The position numbers and the translations under genes are program-made. Positions 19,967-28,589 of a stretch of 64,000 bases of DNA are shown one piece after another. Position 1 is the stretch's first letter; every line of letters begins with the position of its first letter. The stretch is taken from the NCBI GenBank assembly GCA_964560495.1, contig CAZLMM010000022.1, forward strand, positions 11,898 through 75,897, in the 5' to 3' direction. A model generated the notes under the pieces. The model was not told the DNA's origin, did no database searches, and worked only from the letters and a program-made list of their open reading frames with translations. This DNA comes from UBA5069 sp964560495 (GTDB lineage: Bacteria; Chloroflexota; Anaerolineae; Caldilineales; Caldilineaceae).

Positions 19967-22231
19967 ATGGAAATGACGCTTCCTCCACCTTCGACAGATT
20001 CGCAAGACTCTGCGACACGCGGGCCGGAAGCGAGTTTCTCCCTTCGACGACGCGATCTGCTTGTCCAGGCAGTGCTTTTCGTGGCGAGCAGCCTGGCGCT
20101 CTTTCTTGCGACAGCCGCCTGGCCCGATACGCCCGACGGCTGGATTCATCTCCACCGGGCGCGTGGGCTGAGCGAGGCGCTGGCCGCAGGCGTCCTCTTT
20201 CCTCGTTGGTTTCCCGATTTCGCTTTTGGGTATGGTTATCCCGTCTTCAACTTCTATGCGCCTGCCTCCTACTATCCCGCGGCGTTTTTGCAGCTTCTGG
20301 GCGCAGATACACTGGTCGCGACGCGGCTGGCGCTGGCTGTTTTCTATGGCGTTTCAGGCGTCGCCATGTATCGTCTGACCCGATTGTGGACGAGTTTGCC
20401 GGCCGGTCTGGTCGCCGCTGTCCTCTTTCTGCTTTTTCCCTATCGTCTCTACGACCTCTTTGTGCGCGGGGCGTTGCCCGAGTTCGCAGCCTTCCTCTGG
20501 CTGCCCGTGCTGGCCTATGCCTGCGCTCTGCTGACCGCCAGGACCGCAACTACATGGCGCGGAAGCGGCGGGGTATTGGCAGTCGCGGCGGTCTGTTGGG
20601 CCGGGCTGGTTGTCACCCACAACCTGACCGCGCTCATGACGGCGCTTGCAGCCATGGTCATCGCATTGACGCTGTTGATCTGGGCGTGGAACGTCGGTCA
20701 ACTGGCTGCCTTTTGGCGCGCCGCGCTTGCGATTGGCGTCGCTTTCCTTGTGGGCGGCCTGCTGAGCGCCTGGTATAGCGCGCCGGCGCTGCTGGAAGCG
20801 CACTGGGTGGGCATCGGCGCAGAGACGAGCCAGGGCTATCTGGCCCATTTCACTTCGTGGCCGACGATCTTCGCCTGGTCGCTTCCTTTTCCCTACCCGA
20901 CTGCGGCTGACCCGACCGTCGCCTTGCCTGGCTTCATCATCTTTGTGGTCGGGGCTGGAGTGGCGTTGCTCTTCCTCCCCGGCGAACGCAGGCAGAGACC
21001 GGCGGCGCTGGCATGTCTGGCAACCCTGGTCTTCTCCATCTGGATGAGCACGACCGGCAGCGCATGGCTGTGGACGGCTGCCGATCCGCTCATGGGCCGC
21101 CTGCAATTCCCCTGGCGCTGGCAGGCGTTGGCGGCGCCCGCCGCAGCCTTGCTCAGCGGCCTGGTCTTCGAGGTCGCAACGCGACGCCTGACGCCTCGTT
21201 GGGGACTGGTCGCGGCGCTGCTCGTGAGCGGTTTCGTTGGCGTTTATGTCCTGGCTGGACTTGGCTGGCAGCCAGCGCCATTCACCGGCGACGACGTCAC
21301 TCGCGAGCAGATGTGGGCGTTGGACGCGCAGTACGGCCAGGTGGGCGCAACCTGGACGGGCGAGTTCCTGCCAACCTGGGTGACGGAACAACGTTGGGCC
21401 ATCGGTCGTGAGCCGCCAGAAACGAATTCAGCGACGTCTCAGACGGTGGTCACTGCAACGGTCGCTTTGCTCGATGCGGGCTACCTGAACGCAACCTATC
21501 AGACCGAGCAAGCGATGGCCGGCTCGATCCTCTTCCATCGTTTCTTCTACCCTGCCTGGCAGGTCAGGGCAAACGGCGCGGTGATTTCGACTGCGCCGAC
21601 GGGCGTCTTGGGCTTGTTGGCCGCACAAGTTCCTGCTGGCGACGCGCTTTTGTCTATTGGTTGGGGCCCAACACCGGCGGTCTGGTTGGGGCGATTTGCC
21701 GCGGCGCTCGGCTGGCTCATCGTCCTTTGGCTTTTGCAGCGGCGCGGAAAGCGACGTTGGCTTGTGTGGTTGTGGCTGGCGACAGGCGCGTTGGCTCTGG
21801 TCGTAGCCAGCGGGGTCACGTCCCAAAGCCGATCAGCACAACAGGCGACAGCTGACTTTGGATCCATGCAGTTGGCCGGGCTGATTGCGCCGCCTGCGCG
21901 GCCTGGCGACACAGCCTGGGTCGAGCTGCATTGGCTGGCAAAGCAAAGGGGCGGCGACATGACCACGTTCGTTCACCTTTTGGGGCCGGCAGGAGATGTG
22001 ATCGCGCAACACGACGGACCCCTGGCGACCGGGTACACTCCGGCTGCTCGCTGGTTGCCTGGCGAGATCCTGACCGCCAGCCATCCACTCTCTCTGCCTG
22101 CGAATCTGGCCCCCGGTCAATATGCGTTGCGCATTGGTCTCTATCCGTCCGGCGCGCCCGACCAGCCGCTGACGCCAATTGGCGGCGAAGCGCCCTATGT
22201 CTTGGCCGGCGTGTTGGAGGTGAAGCCATGA
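19967..22231 (+). CDS. Large PTPS-related integral membrane protein (GT-C-like) with C-terminal beta-sandwich
   Basis: A 754-residue protein with about twelve membrane helices. The first extracytoplasmic loop, GWIHLHRARGLSEALAAG followed by FPRW and GYGYPVFNFYAPASYY, is the signature of the '6-pyruvoyl-tetrahydropterin synthase related' membrane family (PF10131). Despite its name that family resembles GT-C glycosyltransferases. After the last helices comes a soluble beta-sandwich of about 120 residues (ELHWLAKQRGGDMTTFVHLL ...). The same module recurs in the proteins encoded at 25281-28262 and 28590-30824. It overlaps the next gene by 4 nt (ATGA). The likely role is a lipid-linked sugar transferase in cell-surface glycan synthesis; donor and acceptor are unknown. 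Confidence 0.75.
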   Translation: MEMTLPPPSTDSQDSATRGPEASFSLRRRDLLVQAVLFVASSLALFLATAAWPDTPDGWIHLHRARGLSEALAAGVLFPRWFPDFAFGYGYPVFNFYAPASYYPAAFLQLLGADTLVATRLALAVFYGVSGVAMYRLTRLWTSLPAGLVAAVLFLLFPYRLYDLFVRGALPEFAAFLWLPVLAYACALLTARTATTWRGSGGVLAVAAVCWAGLVVTHNLTALMTALAAMVIALTLLIWAWNVGQLAAFWRAALAIGVAFLVGGLLSAWYSAPALLEAHWVGIGAETSQGYLAHFTSWPTIFAWSLPFPYPTAADPTVALPGFIIFVVGAGVALLFLPGERRQRPAALACLATLVFSIWMSTTGSAWLWTAADPLMGRLQFPWRWQALAAPAAALLSGLVFEVATRRLTPRWGLVAALLVSGFVGVYVLAGLGWQPAPFTGDDVTREQMWALDAQYGQVGATWTGEFLPTWVTEQRWAIGREPPETNSATSQTVVTATVALLDAGYLNATYQTEQAMAGSILFHRFFYPAWQVRANGAVISTAPTGVLGLLAAQVPAGDALLSIGWGPTPAVWLGRFAAALGWLIVLWLLQRRGKRRWLVWLWLATGALALVVASGVTSQSRSAQQATADFGSMQLAGLIAPPARPGDTAWVELHWLAKQRGGDMTTFVHLLGPAGDVIAQHDGPLATGYTPAARWLPGEILTASHPLSLPANLAPGQYALRIGLYPSGAPDQPLTPIGGEAPYVLAGVLEVKP

Positions 22232-23562
22232 CGCCGCGGCTGCGCATGGCGGTCATTGTCGTGCTCCTGGCGCATTTTGCCTTGGCGCTGCGATACAGCC
22301 TGTACAACCCGTTGGGCGAAGCGCCGGATGAGGCGGATCACTGGGCCTATGTGGTGTATTTGGCCCAGGAACGCAGTCTGCCCGTGGGGCCGACGCTGAC
22401 CCAGGCCAAGCACCCCTTTCTCTATTTCGCTGGCGCGGCGCTGTTTGCCAGCCTGGGCGAACCGGTCAACGATTTCTTTCAGCCCAATCCTGCGCTGAAC
22501 CTCCAGCCTGGCGTGGATTGGTCGCCCAATTTTTTCAAACACGGCGCAGAGGAACAGCGTCCCTGGCAGGACGGTGTGTTGGCCTATCATCTGTCGCGGC
22601 TGTGGTCTCTCTTGCTGAGCACGCTGACCGTGGCGGCGACCTTTGTCTTGGGTCGCGCCAGCTTTTCCGCTCGCCCACTGTGGGCGCTGGCTGCCGCCGG
22701 TGTGCTCGCTTTTACGCCGGAGTTTCTCTTTATTGCCGGCTCGCTCAACAACGACAACGGCGCAGCGTTGATGGGCGCGCTGGTGCTGTGGGGAGGCATG
22801 GCGATCTATCGCAGCGGCGGGCGCTTCGCCGCCGCCTGGTGGACGCCCATCGCTCTGGGCGCAGGCTTTCTGGTCAAAGTAAGCACGGTTGCGCTTTGGC
22901 CAGTGATCGGGTTGGCGATTGCCCTGGGTGTATGGTGCGATGCGCGCCAAGCCGGCGCAAGTGTGAGCGCTGCGATCAGGCGCGTGGTTGTCTGCGGCGG
23001 CCTGGTCTTCATCCCTGCCCTGCTCATGATCCTCCCCTGGCTGGTTCGCAATCTGCGTCTTTATGGCGATCTCATGGGCATGAACATGGCCATACAGACC
23101 ATCGACGTGCGCACAACGCCGTGGAGCTGGGCGGACACAGAATGGCTGCTGCAAGGGTGGTTCATTTCCTTTTGGGGCAAGTTTGGCGGGGCCGGCCACA
23201 TTCCCATGGCCGGTTGGGTCTATTCAGCCCTGACTGTTGCGGCTGGAATCAGCCTGATTGGGCTGACGCGGCTATGGTTGCGCAGCGATTGGCGGGGCGT
23301 GCGCATCCCCCTGTTGCTCCTGGGACTGGCCGTGCTGACGACGGCCATTGGCATCTGGCGCTATTCGCTTATCGCCCTGGGCACCGACCAAGGCCGGCTG
23401 CTCTATCCAGCGGCCAGCGCGCTGATAGCGCTCTTCGCCGCCGGTCTGCTGACGTGGATCCCTGACCGCTGGCAAGGATGGGCGACGTGGGGGCTGATTC
23501 TTTTATTTGTCGGACTAGGCGTCTATGGGCTGTGGGGCGTAGTGTTGCCGGCATTGATGTAG
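22228..23562 (+). CDS. Polytopic membrane protein, GT39/DUF2142-like glycosyltransferase
   Basis: A 444-residue membrane protein with about ten helices. The first extracytoplasmic loop contains an acidic EAPDEADHW motif, the position at which GT-C enzymes keep their catalytic Asp/Glu; this pattern fits the DUF2142/PMT_2 group. The ATG at 22228 overlaps the stop of the preceding gene in ATGA, so the pair is translationally coupled. A longer in-frame opening inside the upstream gene is only a shadow. The probable task is transfer of a sugar from a polyprenyl carrier on the outer face of the membrane. The substrate is not predictable. Confidence 0.72.
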   Translation: MTPRLRMAVIVVLLAHFALALRYSLYNPLGEAPDEADHWAYVVYLAQERSLPVGPTLTQAKHPFLYFAGAALFASLGEPVNDFFQPNPALNLQPGVDWSPNFFKHGAEEQRPWQDGVLAYHLSRLWSLLLSTLTVAATFVLGRASFSARPLWALAAAGVLAFTPEFLFIAGSLNNDNGAALMGALVLWGGMAIYRSGGRFAAAWWTPIALGAGFLVKVSTVALWPVIGLAIALGVWCDARQAGASVSAAIRRVVVCGGLVFIPALLMILPWLVRNLRLYGDLMGMNMAIQTIDVRTTPWSWADTEWLLQGWFISFWGKFGGAGHIPMAGWVYSALTVAAGISLIGLTRLWLRSDWRGVRIPLLLLGLAVLTTAIGIWRYSLIALGTDQGRLLYPAASALIALFAAGLLTWIPDRWQGWATWGLILLFVGLGVYGLWGVVLPALM

Positions 23563-23743
23563 TCGTGTAAGTGCAGAGGAAGCCAGGCGACTCGCGCATG
23601 CACATTTTTGCAGAATTTTGCAGAAAAGAGGACCTCGTTGGATAATCCGGCTCAACGGCAGCAAAAGGTCTTTTGACCTTCCACCTAATTCACTTGTCAG
23701 TCTTTCTCAGTCAGTGACACAAATCTCACCAGGAGCAGCATGA

Positions 23744-25036
23744 ATGAAATACAGACGAGCAGCGTTTCTTTTCTCGTTGCGGTGCATGAGCCTGGCCCTT
23801 CTGCTATGGTTTGGCGGCCAAATGGCTGCGGCTCAGAGCCAAGATACAGAGGAACCACCGCAAAATGACACGGCGCACTTCATCTATATTCCGAATGCGA
23901 CTACGCCGCAATACGTCTATCTGCCTACGATCTTCTACCCACAGCCGCCGGTGATCGAGAACCCACACCCGGCTGACAAGAGCATCCGACAGAGTCTCAA
24001 TGCCTATCTGACGTGGGACATCCTTGACCCAGAACTTGAGAACGCCGTCTACACCATCTATCTTGAAGCCAACAACGAGCATCCATCAGTTGTGATCGCC
24101 GATGGTTTGAGTGAGCTGCACTTCGACCCTGCCACTTTCCTGGAAGACACGCAATATTATTGGCAAGTCGTTGCCACTGCGCCGGCCGGCAAGCGTTTCG
24201 AGAGCAGTGTGTGGACTTTCCGCACCGATTACTTTCCATACCCTCCAGAAGTGGACTCAATGGTGCGAGTGCCGGCCGGTGAGTTCCAGATGGGGTGTGA
24301 CGCCGATAATTCTGGTTACCAATGTTTTTCCAATCAGGTTCCCTTACATGCAGTCTATCTGGACGCGTTCGAGATAGACAAGTTCGAGGTGACCAACAAG
24401 CAATATAGGGCTTGCGTGGAGGCAGGGATTTGTAACCTGCCGCGAAAGACAAACTCTCGAACCAGGTCCTCCTATTTCTATAATCCTGAGTACGATTACT
24501 ATCCGGTGATCTTCGTCTCGAATTGGGATGCAAGAGCCTATTGTGGTTGGGTTGGCAAACGACTACCGACCGAAGCCGAGTGGGAAAAGGCGTCGCGTGG
24601 AGCAATCGACATCCGGCCCTGGCCGTGGGGAGACGATCCCTTCGACTGCTCGAGGGCGAATCACAATTGCCTGGCCGACACAGACACAGATCGCGTCGAT
24701 CGCTATCCGGCTGGTCAAAGTCCCTACGGTGTGATGAATATCTCGGGGAATGTATGGGAATGGGTCCAGGACTATTATGATGACAACTACTACAAGACCT
24801 CGCCCTATTACAACCCGGTCAACACTGTGCAAACCCAAAGATACCCATTCTTTTCCGTACGCGGCGGCTGTTTTCGTAACAGCTGGTGGTATCTGCGTTC
24901 CAGCCACCGTTCTGGCGGACACTGGGGCGACACAGCGATGGATGATGCGCCACTTTTCCGCAGCAACATGTACGGAATCCGTTGCGCCCGCTCGGTCACG
25001 GATTCCTCTGCCGCGGAGCCGCCCAGCGGGAATTGA
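23744..25036 (+). CDS. Secreted formylglycine-generating-enzyme-like (SUMF1 family) protein
   Basis: A 430-residue exported protein. Signal peptide at about 1-30, cleaved near MAAAQS; a fibronectin-III/Ig-like domain at about 65-160 (LNAYLTWDI ... YYWQVVAT); then an FGE-sulfatase domain (PF03781) at about 168-425. The domain shows the family landmarks MVRVPAGEFQMG, RLPTEAEWEKASRG, MNISGNVWEWVQDYY, VRGGCFRNS and GIRCARS. True formylglycine-generating enzymes carry a conserved Cys pair near the C-terminal SHxxxR region. I do not see that arrangement here, so fGly synthesis is doubtful and a structural or other oxidoreductase role is possible. Asn/Asp/Tyr content is higher than in neighbours. 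A decayed fragment of a sister gene lies at 28278-28504. Repeat R2 copy C begins at the stop codon. Confidence 0.8.
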   Translation: MKYRRAAFLFSLRCMSLALLLWFGGQMAAAQSQDTEEPPQNDTAHFIYIPNATTPQYVYLPTIFYPQPPVIENPHPADKSIRQSLNAYLTWDILDPELENAVYTIYLEANNEHPSVVIADGLSELHFDPATFLEDTQYYWQVVATAPAGKRFESSVWTFRTDYFPYPPEVDSMVRVPAGEFQMGCDADNSGYQCFSNQVPLHAVYLDAFEIDKFEVTNKQYRACVEAGICNLPRKTNSRTRSSYFYNPEYDYYPVIFVSNWDARAYCGWVGKRLPTEAEWEKASRGAIDIRPWPWGDDPFDCSRANHNCLADTDTDRVDRYPAGQSPYGVMNISGNVWEWVQDYYDDNYYKTSPYYNPVNTVQTQRYPFFSVRGGCFRNSWWYLRSSHRSGGHWGDTAMDDAPLFRSNMYGIRCARSVTDSSAAEPPSGN

Positions 25037-25090
25037 TTTGGGTGCATTCAATGATACTGATTTCTGGATTTGGACTTATGCTGGCCCACA

Positions 25091-25137
25091 ATCTTCCAGG
25101 AAGCTCCCAGCTTCCTGGAAGATGTGCGACATGAATG
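25091..25137. repeat. Dispersed palindrome R3, copy 2
   Basis: Arms 25091-25105 and 25109-25123 (ATCTTCCAGGAAGCT / AGCTTCCTGGAAGAT) are perfect over 15 bp with a CCC loop. The unit plus flank matches 14771-14817 in inverse orientation. Suited to act as a terminator between convergent genes. Confidence 0.75.
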
Positions 25138-25158
25138 TTTCACCTAAATTGCGGCTGC

Positions 25159-25203
25159 TTTGAAACCAGGAGTTTTCACAGTTCAAAAATTCCTGGTTTC
25201 AAA
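25159..25203. repeat. Dispersed palindrome R1, copy 1
   Basis: Outer arms 25159-25171 and 25191-25203 (TTTGAAACCAGGA / TCCTGGTTTCAAA) are perfect. The whole 45 bp, including the loop, is nearly identical in reverse orientation to 63960-64000 (one mismatch noted in the shared part). Confidence 0.75.
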
Positions 25204-25280
25204 CAGAGCGAATATCGAGATCAGTAGGAAGTGGTCGCCCATAGCTGCTTTGAACACACCACACTGATTGCCTGCCCAGT

Positions 25281-28262
25281 CTATGGAGTGTTCAACGACA
25301 GAATGATCGGCGCCTCTGCCACATTCTCCCCAAGCGGTTCACCGGCTTCATCCATGCCGGCGAGTCGCTGCTGGGTGGCCTGATCATACCAGCCGGCGAT
25401 GAGCCGATACTCGCCTGGCGGCAAGTCGGGCGGCAGCGCGAGCCGCGCCCCGTCGACCAGGTATTCCCCAACCAACCACGAAGTGGATGGACATGCGCCG
25501 GCGCATGGCGTCCCATCTTGCTGCGCCACCAGACGCCCTGCGCTGTCCAACGCCTGGACGAAGCGCACCAGCGACAGGTCGGTTACACTCAGTGGCTGCC
25601 ACACCAGATCGAAGCTGACTTCCTCGCCGGGCGACGCCGAGATGACCTCTGGGGCGTTCACGCCCACGAGCCGGACGAGGTCGCCAAAGGTCGCCGCTGC
25701 CGGCTGCAACTCTGCCGGCGGCTGAAAGAGACGTGGGCGACCGGCAACAGTCACCCGGGTCAAGAGAAGTTGGTCAAGCAGCTTTCCCTCAGCGGCCAGT
25801 CCCGCTGTAAGCGTGTAGATACCCGAAGTGGTAGCCGCGTCCACAGGCAAAAAAGCCGGCATACGCACCGTCTCGCTCTGACGCCACCCGTTGGTTGGAA
25901 AAGTTGCCCCTCCGGGCGACGCCTGGGTTGCGGCGACCGTTTCCCCTCGCGAATCCAGCAGCGCCACATGCGCCGAATAGTTCATTGTCGGCGTGATGGC
26001 TGCGCGCCAATAGAGTGTGAGTGGCAGGCGGTCGCCTGGCGCAACCTCGTTCCTGGGTAGGTCATACCCAAGCAGCGCCAGTTCTGGTCCAAGCAGTGCG
26101 TCCGTGAGCACGACGGTGGGCGCGACGACTGGCGTCGTGACGGCCGGAGTCGCCTGAATGATAGCCAGGGGCGCAGAGAGGTCGCGCGCGCCGTCGGGAG
26201 TCTGCGCCGGATAGATGCGCCCGCTCTCGTCCTCATAGACGCGCAGATGTAGGGTGTACTCGCCCGGCGGAATGCCCGCAAAAGGCGTCAGGATGTGGTA
26301 GGTGCTGGCTGGCTGGCCAGCCTCCCAGGTGCGCTCGAAGGGATAGTCGTCGCCTGTGAGCAGATCATCCTGCTGGCCGACTACATTCCCCTGGCTGTCC
26401 AACAACAGCAGGCTCGTCTTCAGATCGATGTCGATGGGCGCATCGGCCTGCCAGCGCAGCACAACCCACAGTGGCTGGTCGCCAGCAATGGTGAAGGAGG
26501 ATTGGTCGAAGTCTACGCCTGCGCCGCCCAGGCTGAAGGCTTCCAGATGGACAATGTCATCAAAGGCGATGCGCGCGGGAATGTCCTCCGGCGGCAGGCT
26601 GAAATTGGGCGCGTCGCTCACTTGGTAAACCATGTAAGGGATGCCGCCAATGTCTGCGCCATCGCGCTCCTCGATGAAGCGTCCTGTGCGGCGCAGCAGA
26701 AAGTCCATCAATTCCTTGGCATCCAGGAAGACGAAGGAAGATTCAGCCAGATCGGGCGCAAAGGATGGCTGGAGCACATTGACTACGTCGCCGCCCTGCA
26801 AGAGCTCACTCAGTCGTTGCGGCGCGACCTTCTCGTTCATCAACACCGTCGCATGGCGCGCCTGGTCGCGCACGATGAAATCCATGGTGTTGAACTTGTC
26901 ATCGGCCAGAGGGTAGTTTGGCGACAACATGAGAATCCAAAGGTCATCGCCCCCGCGTTCGGCGATGGCGCGACTGGCGACCACATAATCGGTCAGGAAC
27001 GGGGCGCGGAAGCGGGAAAGATCACCCCATGCGCCAAAGTAGTCGGAGACGCTGAGCAGACTGCTGAAGATGAAGAAGGGCAGGGGCAGCCAGAAAGCCA
27101 GGCGCGAGCGCCGCATGGAGAGCTGCTGTCCAACCCACAACATGGCGCCTGTTGCCAGCACCAAGGCAGCCGGCAGTACGCCGATGGCGCGCAAAGAATG
27201 AGGCGTTCCTTCGGCTGTCAGCACAGCCGGCAGAATGAAGAGCGCTGCCCAGAGCAGGTGCACCAGTTGCGGCAGCTTGCGCCACTGGATCAGGGCCAGC
27301 ACTACGCCGCCAAAGAACCACAAGCCGAGCAACGGGTCGAACACCGGACGCTTGCCCGGATTGTGGCGACGATTCGGATCCGGCTCGCTCAGAAACATGA
27401 GCGTCGTCTTGACTGTACTATTGACAAGAGCGGCTGCCGGGTCGTCGCCAGCAAACTCCTGGCTGAAGAGCGAGACGGACGCTGCTCGTTGACCGAAGGA
27501 TTCGGGATGTTGTATGAAATAGAGGCCCAACGGCGCAAAGACGATGAGCGCGGTCACGATGATCACGCCGCTGGTTCGTAGCGTTTTGCCGCGCTCCATT
27601 TTCAGGGCCTTGCTCTGCCAGAGTGTGACAGCCGCAATCACCACAAAGAGCAGCAACGCCAGACGCCCCGCCGTGTAGGTGTAGGAGCAGAGGCCCAGAA
27701 AAAAACCGCACAAGATGGTCTCCACCCACGGTCTGCGACCCGTATCACGCTCTTCTCGCCACACGCGCCAGAAGAAGGCGAATGCGATGGTCATCACCAG
27801 GGGAAGCATAATGGCGCGGAAACCTAATCTGCTGAAGGAGATGTGCCAATAGGAGAAGGCCATGAACAACCCGACCCAAATAGCGTGCCAGCGCCCGACG
27901 ATGCGATTCTCGAACTTGCGAAATCCCGACATCTCGCGCACCATCCAATAGGCTGTCACCACGGTCACTGCCCCAACCAGGGCAGAGGTCAGGCGGATGG
28001 CGTAGGGCGTTGCGCCAAAGACGCGAAAGGCCACGGATAGCAGGTAGATGAACAACGGCTCGCGGCCATTGTTGCGCTCGAAAAAGATGGCGTAATTGCC
28101 GTTCATCACCTCCAGGCCGTCCATGCCATAGGCCGCTTCGTCATTGTAGAGACCTGGGGGGAAGCGATCCAAGGCGTAGACGCGCAGGATGAGCGCAACA
28201 AGAAAGAGCAGGACAACGAAGATGACTTCGCGCCATCGCGCGGCGTGTTGCTTGGCGCTCAT
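25281..28262 (-). CDS. GT39-family membrane glycosyltransferase with three C-terminal beta-sandwich modules
   Basis: A 993-residue protein. Residues 1 to about 420 form an ArnT/PMT-type GT-C core with about eleven helices. The first loop motif GLYNDEAAYGMDG holds the conserved Asp-Glu expected to bind the lipid-phosphate sugar donor. A soluble domain (about 430-560) follows, then three Ig/lectin-like modules (about 575-690, 710-850, 860-990), each with the pattern 'W.LRW.A ... LLD..G..V ... PPGEYTL'. It would transfer sugars on the outer face of the membrane. ATG 28262 is 15 bp downstream of the remnant pseudogene. Length is far above ordinary ArnT because of the repeated modules. Exact sugar and acceptor unknown. 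Confidence 0.8.
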   Translation of the reverse strand: MSAKQHAARWREVIFVVLLFLVALILRVYALDRFPPGLYNDEAAYGMDGLEVMNGNYAIFFERNNGREPLFIYLLSVAFRVFGATPYAIRLTSALVGAVTVVTAYWMVREMSGFRKFENRIVGRWHAIWVGLFMAFSYWHISFSRLGFRAIMLPLVMTIAFAFFWRVWREERDTGRRPWVETILCGFFLGLCSYTYTAGRLALLLFVVIAAVTLWQSKALKMERGKTLRTSGVIIVTALIVFAPLGLYFIQHPESFGQRAASVSLFSQEFAGDDPAAALVNSTVKTTLMFLSEPDPNRRHNPGKRPVFDPLLGLWFFGGVVLALIQWRKLPQLVHLLWAALFILPAVLTAEGTPHSLRAIGVLPAALVLATGAMLWVGQQLSMRRSRLAFWLPLPFFIFSSLLSVSDYFGAWGDLSRFRAPFLTDYVVASRAIAERGGDDLWILMLSPNYPLADDKFNTMDFIVRDQARHATVLMNEKVAPQRLSELLQGGDVVNVLQPSFAPDLAESSFVFLDAKELMDFLLRRTGRFIEERDGADIGGIPYMVYQVSDAPNFSLPPEDIPARIAFDDIVHLEAFSLGGAGVDFDQSSFTIAGDQPLWVVLRWQADAPIDIDLKTSLLLLDSQGNVVGQQDDLLTGDDYPFERTWEAGQPASTYHILTPFAGIPPGEYTLHLRVYEDESGRIYPAQTPDGARDLSAPLAIIQATPAVTTPVVAPTVVLTDALLGPELALLGYDLPRNEVAPGDRLPLTLYWRAAITPTMNYSAHVALLDSRGETVAATQASPGGATFPTNGWRQSETVRMPAFLPVDAATTSGIYTLTAGLAAEGKLLDQLLLTRVTVAGRPRLFQPPAELQPAAATFGDLVRLVGVNAPEVISASPGEEVSFDLVWQPLSVTDLSLVRFVQALDSAGRLVAQQDGTPCAGACPSTSWLVGEYLVDGARLALPPDLPPGEYRLIAGWYDQATQQRLAGMDEAGEPLGENVAEAPIILSLNTP

Positions 28263-28277
28263 GGAAAGGCAACTCGA

Positions 28278-28504
28278 TCAATTGCTGGCGATGGAGCGTG
28301 CGCAGCGAAATCCGACGCGGAATGTATCGGACAGGGGAACATCGGCGTCACCCACGACATCATCGTTGCGCGAATCGCTGCGATGACCGCTGGAGCGATG
28401 GCTCGTCCGCGCATACTACCAATTGTCATGATAACTCCCCCCGCGTACGGAAAACAGGGCATGCGCTGACTTTGCACTATGTTGACAGGATTGTAATAAG
28501 GCGA
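28278..28504 (-). pseudogene. Remnant of a SUMF1/FGE-like gene (C-terminal 75 codons, frameshifted)
   Basis: Reading the minus strand from 28504, SPYYNPVNIVQSQR matches SPYYNPVNTVQTQR of the intact gene at 23744-25036. At the shared TTTTCCGTACGCGG tract one base is missing, so similarity continues in another frame as VRGGSYHDNW, then an in-frame TAG, then SSGHRSDSRNDD and VGFRCARSIASN and a TGA at 28280-28278. The order equals the family's C-terminus (VRGG ... GFRCAR). One frameshift and one nonsense codon, with the N-terminal 80 % absent, make it a pseudogene. It lies between two glycosyltransferase-like genes of the same strand, so the family once had a member inside this operon. Confidence 0.8.
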
Positions 28505-28589
28505 CCTGTTCAAACGTGAAGGAATCATAGAATGAGGTGGTTAGATCCGCAACAATGACCACATCAGGGGATGATACATGGCGCGTTCG

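Larger units (their letters stand above)
25035..25272. repeat. Repeat family R2, split copy C, with R3 and R1 palindromes inside
   Basis: The left end (25035-25051, GATTTGGGTGCATTCAA) and the right end (about 25226-25272, ending CTTTGAACACACC..CTGATTGCC) match the two ends of the R2 elements at 52165 and 63792. The usual central inverted repeat is absent. In its place lie R3 copy 2 and R1 copy 1. It fills the gap between the convergent SUMF1-like and glycosyltransferase genes, and there is no gene in it. Confidence 0.6.

Noticed and set aside
26295..27581. 428-codon open frame antisense to the GT39 gene
   Set aside because: Gln/Arg/His-rich product without structure. The minus strand encodes clear membrane helices and the DE motif.
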